From Flavobacteriales bacterium (lineage in GTDB: Bacteria; Bacteroidota; Bacteroidia; Flavobacteriales; BACL11), in NCBI GenBank assembly GCA_018695965.1, contig JABHQB010000093.1, positions 1 through 12,045 on the forward strand: a stretch of 12,045 bases of DNA. Reading direction: 5' to 3'. Made by a program: the position numbers and the translations under genes. The notes below the pieces were generated by a model that was not told the DNA's origin, searched no databases, and worked only from the letters and a program-made list of their open reading frames with translations. Positions 5,875 to 12,045 of this stretch are shown piece after piece. The stretch's first letter is position 1. Each line of letters starts with the position of its first letter.

Positions 5875-6366
5875 ATAAACTCCTTCCTCTTTTCCAAAAA
5901 CTACATTTATATGCTCTTTCAAAGTAGTAGAAAGAGACATCCCTTCATAATCTGCTTTAATAGGATATCGATTATGATTTCTGTTTACTAAAACTACTGT
6001 AGATAATTTCACAAGAGGAACCTCAAGAAATTCGGAAGATGCATACATTAATGTTTTTCCAGAGTTCAGAACATCATCTACTAAAATAACGACTTTATTC
6101 TCAATATCAGTTGAGTTTAAATTAAAAACTAAATCAGAATCACAGGGATTATCTTTATCTAATTTTACCGTAGCATCAATCACTTTTATTTCAGAAATAG
6201 AACTAATAAATTTTGAGATTCTTTTTGCAAGCTCAACTCCTCTTTTCTGAATTCCTACAACTACAATCTCAGATTCCATATGATTTCTTTCGTAAATCTG
6301 CCAAGCTAATCTATTTACTTTTTGTTGTAGTTGATTTTTGTCTAATATTTTAGCTCTTTTTGGCAT
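5866..6366 (-). CDS. PyrR-like phosphoribosyltransferase
   Basis: The 166-residue protein (from ATG at 6366) has a type I phosphoribosyltransferase fold. The PRPP loop is VVILVDDVLNSGKT (about 92-105), with the D97-D98 acidic pair. An earlier VVVGIQKRGVELAKRI segment (35-50) resembles the PyrR/uracil-PRTase N-terminal substrate region (VGIxxRGxxLA). Length is close to PyrR (about 180). PyrR has YTGRT where this has NSGKT, and no pyrimidine genes or attenuator-like leader are nearby, so both base specificity and any RNA-binding regulation are uncertain. A longer reading would need a TTG start at 6387; I prefer the ATG, which directly precedes the conserved region. The 3' end overlaps aroK by 9 nt. 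Confidence 0.85.
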   Translation of the reverse strand: MPKRAKILDKNQLQQKVNRLAWQIYERNHMESEIVVVGIQKRGVELAKRISKFISSISEIKVIDATVKLDKDNPCDSDLVFNLNSTDIENKVVILVDDVLNSGKTLMYASSEFLEVPLVKLSTVVLVNRNHNRYPIKADYEGMSLSTTLKEHINVVFGKEEGVYLS

Positions 6367-6417
6367 CTTTAATGTTTTATAAATCAAATTATTTTCTTTC
6401 TAATTTCATAAAAGATT

Positions 6418-6433
6418 ATTACTAATAAGTAAT
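6418..6433 (-). terminator. weak hairpin over the lipoprotein stop codon
   Basis: ATTACT-TATT-AGTAAT is a perfect 6-bp inverted repeat that contains the lipoprotein gene's TAG stop. A short TCTTTT follows on the minus strand. The stem is AT-rich and there is only a brief T-run, so termination would be inefficient and read-through into the phosphoribosyltransferase gene is plausible. Confidence 0.3.
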
Positions 6434-6880
6434 ATTAGAAAATACGCCATCAGTTACAGTTACACTCTGGAAATTGACTAACTCTCTAGATTGAAAATTA
6501 AAAGATCCAGACAATTCACTATCTCCTATTTCAGAAAATGTTAGATTCCCATTTTGTGTGTCAGTATAATAGACTCCATTCTTTGTAACATGAGCTTTAG
6601 GTGGAGTAGTATTTAAAGATATATCAGATCCATCACTTAAAGAATAGAAATCATAAATAATAAGTCTAACATCAACAGAATTATCTGACGCGTCGATTGT
6701 AAGAACATTAGAAGAATTAACATCTATTACTGGTGAATTATCAGTATAGTTATCCCCATCAATCTTCCAACTAAAAGAAGGTGTGTTATTATTGTTATTA
6801 TTGTTCTGATCAGTTGTATCTTCTTTTTCGCAAGACACAAAAATCAATATGGAAGCAGCTAAAAAGTATATAAATTTCAT
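6422..6880 (-). CDS. hypothetical lipoprotein, DUF6252-like
   Basis: The 152-residue protein has a lipoprotein signal peptide ending in FVSC, with the acylated cysteine at C17 and acidic residues just after it. A spacer with seven consecutive asparagines (about 26-32) follows, and then a beta-rich domain starting FSWKIDGDNYTD. The C-terminal SGSFNFQSRELV...VTVTDGVFSNITY resembles the ending of small Bacteroidota lipoproteins of the DUF6252 type (G-T/S-F-x-F ... ITxGxF). I recognise no catalytic motif. Its function is unknown; it is probably anchored to the outer membrane or another periplasm-facing membrane. It lies between a T9SS adhesin gene (29 nt upstream) and the phosphoribosyltransferase gene, all on the same strand, and has its own -7 box, so it may be transcribed independently. 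Confidence 0.85.
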   Translation of the reverse strand: MKFIYFLAASILIFVSCEKEDTTDQNNNNNNNTPSFSWKIDGDNYTDNSPVIDVNSSNVLTIDASDNSVDVRLIIYDFYSLSDGSDISLNTTPPKAHVTKNGVYYTDTQNGNLTFSEIGDSELSGSFNFQSRELVNFQSVTVTDGVFSNITY

Positions 6881-6894
6881 TTTCTATTTTTTTA

Positions 6895-6902
6895 CAAATA
6901 TA
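6895..6902 (-). promoter_or_regulatory. -7 box for the lipoprotein gene
   Basis: The minus strand reads TATATTTG, a perfect TAnnTTTG match, inside the 29-nt gap after the large adhesin gene. It ends 14 nt before the lipoprotein start codon. I see no clear -33 TTG, since that region lies inside the coding end of the adhesin gene. Confidence 0.5.
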
Positions 6903-6909
6903 TATTATT

Positions 6910-9900
6910 CTATCTTAATAATTTAAGTTGACCTTGATATTCAAAAACTTCTCCATAAATATTCTCGATAAAGACAGTATAAGTATAAACACCAACAGGA
7001 CATAAGTCTTCTTCATTAGAATTCTTATAATCTGATCTTGGATTTGTTCCATCCCAACCAACATCTAGATCATTAGATTGAAATATTAACTCACCCCATC
7101 TAGAGAATATCTTTAATTCATATTCCTCTACTCCTATCCCATAACCCTTAAATATTCTGTTCTCAGATTCTGGACTTGTAGGAATAAATGTATTTGGAAT
7201 GAAAAAAGAATATTCATCAACTAAAACGTCTTTACTGATAGTATCTATACAATTATCAAAAGTTATAATTTCTAAGTTTACTGTATAAGTACCAGGATCA
7301 TTATAGGTATGAGAAACTAAAGAATCATAATCAAAGAAACCATCCCCAAAACTCCAAGTCCAATATTCTACAGAAGACCAAAATGTATTTGTTAAATCAA
7401 CAAAATAGAATGGTTCATTTTTCTGATCTAACAACCTCTTATGGTATGGGTATGACTCAAAGTCTGCTACAGGACTCTCTAAATTATCAATATTAAATAA
7501 TTCTGATTTATTACAAGAATTTGAATCTGACACTTCAACAGAATAAGTTCCTTCTGAAAAATGATGTACAATATTTGTAGTAGAACTATCGGACCAAATG
7601 GCAGAATAATTTGGAACTCCACCACTAGCTATAAACTCAGCTTTTCCCAATGATTTCTCACAAGTATCTGGGTAAGAAAATAAATCAAAAAACAACTCAG
7701 ATGGCTCACTTAAAGTTACCGAATCAATTGCTAAACATAAATTCTTGTCATAAACAAATACTTCATAATACCCACTGTATAGTCCTATTATGGAATCTCT
7801 TTTATCATTATTGTTCCACAGGTAAGTATAGTCAGGACCAACACCATTAGTAGCCTCTGCAAATACAGAACCATCATTTACACCAAAACAACTAACATTA
7901 TAACCATTATAATCTGAAGTTGCAATTACATCTACCGACACATAAGTGGATGGTTCATTCAAACTCAGTGACAATTCTTCCATACAACCCAAACTATCTG
8001 TAATTTGTAAAGAGTAAGTTCCTGAATATAAATTAAAGATACTATCTGAAACATCACCATTACTCCATAGGTAAGTAAATGGAGGATATCCTCCAGAAAT
8101 AGAAATCTCAACCCAAGCTGAATTCTCTCCTCTACAACGAACATGATATCCAGAATAATTTGATGTATTTATCATTACAGTTTGAGAAAGTTGTTGTGGT
8201 TGATCTATAAATAAATTTAGAGATTGATCACATAAATTTGCATCCGTAATTATTACAGAATAATTTCCACTCTCTAAACTATATATATCTTCATCTGTAG
8301 AGGAGTAGTTATTCGGACCATTCCAAAGGTAAGAATATGGAGGAGTTCCGGTTCCTTGAGCAATCTGAAGATCTAAACTACCATTAAAATCTCCATAACA
8401 CTGAACATCTGTAATAGTAGATGTAATTTGCATAGAATCATTTTGCTGTATATTTACTGAATCAGTAAGTTTACATCCATTATTATCTGTTACTGTAAAG
8501 ACGTGATAACCAGCCCACATTGCAGATATATTAGAAGATCCCCAATCTAACAAATACGGAGGAACACCACCACCTATAATAGTAGATACAGAGCCTGTTG
8601 TATCTCCATAACATAAAATATTAGTAATATTTGTTACAGCAGAAAGTTGTTGTGGCTCAGTTACAATTACATCTCTTACTATGGTACAGTTTGTAAGATC
8701 AGTAATATTTACTGTATAAACTCCTGATGAAACAGCAAGTAAATCTTGGGTAGAAGCAAGTGTATTCCAATTATATAAAAAAGGAGGATTACCTCCTACA
8801 ATTTCTAAATCTGCAGATCCGTCAGAACCTCCATAACAACTAACATTTGTTATATTTCTTGTTGTATCAAATAAAAACAAGTCTATAGTAAAAGTATCTG
8901 TTACAATACAATTATTATTATCTACTACATTAAGTATATATTCTCCATTAAGTAGATTAGAGTTTATTGAATCAGTATTTCCATTATTCCAAACATAAGA
9001 GTAATTTGGAGTGCCTCCAGAAACAAAAATCTCAATCTGACCATCTTGATAACCTTCACAACTTTCATCAGTTAAAATGGAAGTAAAAGATAATGTTGAT
9101 GGATCTGAGATACTTAAATTAATCTGAGTGGGACAATTAGTCTCATCATTTACAATTGCAGAATAATTTCCGCTTTCTAAATTCAAAATCTGATTAGATG
9201 TAGAACTAAATGAATTTGGCCCTGTCCAATTAAATGTTGGTGAAAGAGAATTTGGAGTTACAAGAACTATATTACCATCTGAATATCCATTGCAACTTAT
9301 ATTATTTATAAAAGTATCTACTTGAATGATACTTCCGATATCTATATTTTCAGAATGAAGAAAAATACAATTATTTAAATCGGTAATCTGTAAGTTGTAA
9401 GTACCTGCTTCCAATGATGAAATATCTAAATTTGAAGAAGAAAATAAATTTGGACCTGTCCAAGAATAAAGATAGGAACCGGTTCCTATTAGTGTCATAT
9501 CAATTTCTCCATTTGCATCTCCATAACAAGTCTCACTTAAAACTACTGAACTCAACTGAATGTCTGATGGCTCTGTAATTGTAATAGGCGAATTATTTAC
9601 AGAAGGAGAACAACCAGTATTTAAATTAACAACACTATAGGTATAATCAGAGGCACTTAAGGTAAAAATATCCTCTGAAATATTAGAATATCCATTTGTA
9701 CTTGTCCATGTTGTAGTATAATTTCCAACAGGAAGAATAGTTAAATCTATATAACCATCATTACCAGAAAAACAACTTACATTCTGTAGAACATTAGTCA
9801 CAACAATATCAGGTGGGTCATTTACAACATATGTCGCGGTTTCTATACAAGGAGGTGTAGATGCGTCAGATACAGTTACAGCATATGTTCCAGATGTTAA

Positions 9901-11784
9901 GTTAGAAATATCCTCCTGATTAGAAATAAATAAATTTGGACCTGTCCAATTCCAACTTACAACATTCCCGCTAGTAACCAAATCTATACTAGCATCATTT
10001 GAGTTAAAACAACTATTATCGTAAGGAGTACCAAAAATTGTAATATCTATAGGTTCAGTAATTAAAACAATTTCAATAATTGGTCCACATCCATTTGCAT
10101 CTGTTATAGTTGCCGTATAAACATCTGGACTTAAATTTGAAATATTTGATGAACTAGATGTATATCCATTAATAGAAGTCCAACTAATATTATAGTTAGG
10201 ATTAGGAGTTCCTCCTGAAATAGTTAAATCAATAGATCCATCATTTAATCCAAAACAACTAACATTAGAAGAAACTGAACTGACTAGTAATTCTTGAGGC
10301 TCATTTATTGTAGCGTTTAGCGGTTCTACTCCACATCCAAGAGTGTCTCCAATACTATCAACTACCCAACAATAATAGTTGCCAACATCTAAATTTATTA
10401 AATCTTCTGAATTAGCATTGAATCCACTAATAGAATCCCACCAAAAGAAATTATAGGGTGGAGTGCCTCCAAGTACCGATAAATCAATTGTGCCATCTTG
10501 CAAACCAAAACAACTAACATCTGTTGTAACAAAAGATCCAGAAGAATTACTTAAATTAATCTGATATGAATAGGAAAAAGAACTTATTATTGGACATGCG
10601 TCATCAAAAACAGTAACTACAAAAAAGAAAGGACTATTTGCCACATCTGCAATTGTTGGAATCCAACTAAAAGTAGCTTGAGGATTTGGAGTTCCATTTG
10701 CAAAAACATTGAAAGATGCATTTGGGATAGAATTATTCCAACTCATTGTAAGGTTAGTAACTGTAGAAGTAGTAAGTGCATTTATATTAAATATTACAGC
10801 AGAAAATCCATCAGCACAGAAATTATGATTTGCAATTCCTCCAGAAGGATCAGAATCTACCGCGGCGTTAGTATCTATTCCTGTAAGAAATGGAGGTGGT
10901 TCCGTACAACTCAATACTGTTATTTGTATATCTCGAACTACACTACCAATTAATACACCATTTCTATATTCATCTACTCTAACCGCAATAATAGTAACGT
11001 GTTGCTGGGAAGGTGTCAAACACAAATTACCAGTTATTGGATCAAATATTGTGGTCCCAATAATTGGATTATTTACTGAAAAACCTGAAGAATAAGGAAC
11101 ATTACTAGTAGTATTAGAAAAATTATACCAACCAAATCCTCCTGATCCACAATACATCGGATTAATCATAGTATAAACTAACGAATCCCCATCAGGATCA
11201 ATTGCTCCATTGTTATAACAAAATGTTTGACCTGCACATATATAAGGAACAGGATTCTCTGTAAAAACAGGAGAATTATTACACACAACTGATGATGTAT
11301 TATTAATTACTGCAGTAACAGAAATATCATAATCATCTGGGTTGTTTACTGTAGTAATACCTGGGTTTCTCGCATAAATAGCAGCAAGAATTGTCCAATC
11401 TGCACATTGAGACGGAAGAGTTAGTATGCCTTCATAAACATATTCCTCCATTCCAGGAACTGTTGCATTCAAGTTAGAACATGTAGTAGTAACTCCAGGA
11501 CAGATTGGAGAAATTTCATTTCCAAAACCTACCTGAGTTAATGTTAAATTTGCTGTTAATCCACAGCTTGCAGAAGACACATCTAAATACGTATAAGATA
11601 ATGGATCTAGCCAGATCCCGCTAGGAGCATCAATTCCACTACATTCTCTATAAAACTTTAAAGTTACCCTATATGTATTTCCACCAATACACTCATAAGT
11701 CAAATCCATACCAGCTGCATGTGAAGAAAAAGAATCTACACTATATACGCATGTTAAAAGTAAAAAAAATAGTCTTTTTATCAT
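6910..11784 (-). CDS. large secreted SprB-repeat protein with T9SS type B C-terminal domain
   Basis: The 1624-residue protein starts with a signal peptide (about 1-20, hydrophobic FFLLLTCVY). A module found at the N-terminus of many Bacteroidota surface proteins follows at 21-293 (SHAAGMDLTYEC, YRVTLKFYREC). Next come a Cys-containing beta-rich linker domain (about 294-417), about 13 SprB-type repeats (about 418-1437), a PKD domain (about 1438-1522: YWTWSFGDG, SHTYNDPGTYTV) and a gliding-motility-associated type B C-terminal sorting domain (about 1525-1624: FFIPNTFIPTSPESEN, IFSRWGELIFQS, GWDGT, GVYTYTV, ending KLLR). It should be exported by Sec, then by the type IX secretion system, and act on or outside the cell surface, for example in adhesion or gliding. 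No enzyme motif is seen. The gene ends in TAG and stands alone, with its own -7 box. Confidence 0.93.
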   Translation of the reverse strand: MIKRLFFLLLTCVYSVDSFSSHAAGMDLTYECIGGNTYRVTLKFYRECSGIDAPSGIWLDPLSYTYLDVSSASCGLTANLTLTQVGFGNEISPICPGVTTTCSNLNATVPGMEEYVYEGILTLPSQCADWTILAAIYARNPGITTVNNPDDYDISVTAVINNTSSVVCNNSPVFTENPVPYICAGQTFCYNNGAIDPDGDSLVYTMINPMYCGSGGFGWYNFSNTTSNVPYSSGFSVNNPIIGTTIFDPITGNLCLTPSQQHVTIIAVRVDEYRNGVLIGSVVRDIQITVLSCTEPPPFLTGIDTNAAVDSDPSGGIANHNFCADGFSAVIFNINALTTSTVTNLTMSWNNSIPNASFNVFANGTPNPQATFSWIPTIADVANSPFFFVVTVFDDACPIISSFSYSYQINLSNSSGSFVTTDVSCFGLQDGTIDLSVLGGTPPYNFFWWDSISGFNANSEDLINLDVGNYYCWVVDSIGDTLGCGVEPLNATINEPQELLVSSVSSNVSCFGLNDGSIDLTISGGTPNPNYNISWTSINGYTSSSSNISNLSPDVYTATITDANGCGPIIEIVLITEPIDITIFGTPYDNSCFNSNDASIDLVTSGNVVSWNWTGPNLFISNQEDISNLTSGTYAVTVSDASTPPCIETATYVVNDPPDIVVTNVLQNVSCFSGNDGYIDLTILPVGNYTTTWTSTNGYSNISEDIFTLSASDYTYSVVNLNTGCSPSVNNSPITITEPSDIQLSSVVLSETCYGDANGEIDMTLIGTGSYLYSWTGPNLFSSSNLDISSLEAGTYNLQITDLNNCIFLHSENIDIGSIIQVDTFINNISCNGYSDGNIVLVTPNSLSPTFNWTGPNSFSSTSNQILNLESGNYSAIVNDETNCPTQINLSISDPSTLSFTSILTDESCEGYQDGQIEIFVSGGTPNYSYVWNNGNTDSINSNLLNGEYILNVVDNNNCIVTDTFTIDLFLFDTTRNITNVSCYGGSDGSADLEIVGGNPPFLYNWNTLASTQDLLAVSSGVYTVNITDLTNCTIVRDVIVTEPQQLSAVTNITNILCYGDTTGSVSTIIGGGVPPYLLDWGSSNISAMWAGYHVFTVTDNNGCKLTDSVNIQQNDSMQITSTITDVQCYGDFNGSLDLQIAQGTGTPPYSYLWNGPNNYSSTDEDIYSLESGNYSVIITDANLCDQSLNLFIDQPQQLSQTVMINTSNYSGYHVRCRGENSAWVEISISGGYPPFTYLWSNGDVSDSIFNLYSGTYSLQITDSLGCMEELSLSLNEPSTYVSVDVIATSDYNGYNVSCFGVNDGSVFAEATNGVGPDYTYLWNNNDKRDSIIGLYSGYYEVFVYDKNLCLAIDSVTLSEPSELFFDLFSYPDTCEKSLGKAEFIASGGVPNYSAIWSDSSTTNIVHHFSEGTYSVEVSDSNSCNKSELFNIDNLESPVADFESYPYHKRLLDQKNEPFYFVDLTNTFWSSVEYWTWSFGDGFFDYDSLVSHTYNDPGTYTVNLEIITFDNCIDTISKDVLVDEYSFFIPNTFIPTSPESENRIFKGYGIGVEEYELKIFSRWGELIFQSNDLDVGWDGTNPRSDYKNSNEEDLCPVGVYTYTVFIENIYGEVFEYQGQLKLLR
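7474..10533 (-). repeat. about 13 tandem SprB-type repeats in the secreted protein
   Basis: Residues about 418-1437 consist of divergent units of about 70-83 residues. Each unit opens with (V/I)SC(F/Y)G-x-x-DG-x-(I/A)DL, has a central W (YxW or NWTGPN) and an SG-x-Y-x-V-x-(I/V)-TD turn, then (N/G)C and (I/L)xEP. Unit-opening cysteines are at 425, 510, 592, 671, 753, 831, 909, 983, 1058, 1129, 1217, 1299 and 1375. The last unit is the most degenerate. Some DNA stretches are nearly identical between distant units. Confidence 0.88.
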
Positions 11785-11799
11785 ACAAATCTAATTATA

Positions 11800-11807
11800 C
11801 AAAGATA
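11800..11807 (-). promoter_or_regulatory. -7 box for the secreted SprB-repeat protein gene
   Basis: The minus strand reads TATCTTTG, a perfect TAnnTTTG match ending 15 nt before the start codon. A second perfect match, TAGATTTG (plus-strand 11786-11793), lies closer but only 1 nt from the ATG, too near for a normal transcript start. No clear -33 TTG is seen. Confidence 0.5.
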
Positions 11808-11835
11808 CAAATAAAAATATACGAATAATAAACAA

Positions 11836-11859
11836 AAAAGTTATTCCTTTATAACTTTT
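11836..11859 (-). terminator. AT-rich terminator overlapping the binding-protein stop codon
   Basis: On the minus strand AAAAGTTAT and ATAACTTTT pair as a perfect 9-bp stem around AAAGGA. The stem's 3' side runs into six Ts, a G and three more Ts. The binding-protein stop TAA lies inside the 3' arm. Low GC makes the stem weak, but hairpin plus T-run is the expected form. Confidence 0.5.
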
Positions 11860-12045
11860 GTTAAATCTAATAAATTCTGAGCATTTGCATAAAATCCTTT
11901 AATATTCTTATGTGAAAAACGGAGGACCTGATCATAATAAAGAGGAATAATAACCGAATTGTTCATTATTATCTGATCAAGTTCCTGGTACATTTTAGTT
12001 CGTTTTTCAAAATCTGATTCAATAATTGATTTTTCATATAGTACA
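11841..12045 (-). CDS. family 5 ABC transporter substrate-binding protein (C-terminal fragment)
   Basis: The last 67 codons of a gene that enters from the right edge are visible. The fragment includes EKRTKMYQELDQIIMNNSVI, then IPLYYDQVLRFSHKNIKGF, then ANAQNLLDLTKVIKE and TAA. The pattern R-x-x-x-YQ-x-x-(D/E)-x-I-I followed by PLYY and a final N-x-x-N-L-L-(D/N)-L is the C-terminal end of SBP_bac_5 oligopeptide/dipeptide-type binding proteins (OppA/DppA-like). These bind peptides or other small ligands at the membrane surface and deliver them to an ABC permease. The signal sequence, ligand pocket and permease genes lie outside the window, so substrate is unknown. It ends 57 nt before the start of the secreted SprB-repeat gene, with a hairpin between. 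Confidence 0.85.
   Translation of the reverse strand, partial: VLYEKSIIESDFEKRTKMYQELDQIIMNNSVIIPLYYDQVLRFSHKNIKGFYANAQNLLDLTKVIKE

Noticed and set aside
5866..6366. PyrR-controlled pyrimidine operon with attenuator
   Set aside because: No pyrimidine biosynthesis gene or anti-terminator-like leader is present around the PyrR-like gene.
6367..6387. Seven-codon extension of the phosphoribosyltransferase from a TTG start
   Set aside because: The ATG at 6366 directly precedes the conserved region, and TTG starts are uncommon.
7650..7850. 66-residue plus-strand reading frame
   Set aside because: Antisense shadow of the SprB-repeat gene with no protein-like features.
7474..10533. CRISPR array or satellite repeat
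   Set aside because: The repeats are protein-level SprB units of about 210-250 bp with diverged DNA, not short identical repeats with spacers.
10678..10953. 91-residue plus-strand reading frame rich in Cys, Ser and Arg
   Set aside because: Antisense shadow of the secreted protein gene; the composition reflects the reverse complement of Thr/Asn-rich coding sequence.

Overview
The window looks like a piece of a Bacteroidota genome, probably of the Flavobacteriia type. The evidence is the very low GC content, a SprB-repeat adhesin-like protein ending in a gliding-motility/T9SS type B sorting domain, lipoproteins with short signal peptides, the absence of clear Shine-Dalgarno sequences, and several Bacteroidota-type -7 boxes (TAnnTTTG) ahead of genes.

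Left edge (1-893, minus strand): the 3' part of a polysaccharide-export operon. An OPX/Wza-type outer-membrane lipoprotein is followed directly (TAAATG) by the start of a Wzc/Wzz-type chain-length protein that runs off the window. A 241-bp divergent intergenic region follows.

Plus-strand operon (1135-4991): four tightly packed genes. They are a 38-residue FeoB-associated-type Cys-rich membrane protein, a very large polytopic LTA-synthase/MdoB-like sulfatase-fold enzyme, a YegS/DagK-type lipid kinase and a SUI1/YciH translation factor. The junctions are 0, -11 and -8 nt. The pairing of a phosphoglycerol-transferase-like enzyme, which would release diacylglycerol, with a diacylglycerol-kinase-like enzyme suggests a lipid recycling loop.

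Centre (5012-6366): two minus-strand tRNA genes, Lys(UUU) and Leu(GAG). Each has its own TAnnTTTG box, and a terminator hairpin lies between them. Then comes aroK (shikimate kinase, plus strand), whose end overlaps a convergent PyrR-like phosphoribosyltransferase.

Right part (6422-12045, minus strand): a small hypothetical lipoprotein, a 1624-residue secreted protein and the C-terminal end of a family 5 (oligopeptide-type) ABC transporter substrate-binding protein. The large protein has an N-terminal Bacteroidota surface module, about 13 SprB-type repeats, a PKD domain and a T9SS type B C-terminal domain. No stretch longer than 300 bases is without a gene. I see no CRISPR array, transposase, integrase or prophage gene. 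The strongest leads are the small FeoB-associated gene, the expanded membrane part of the LTA-synthase-like enzyme next to a lipid kinase, and the nested tRNA terminator/promoter.
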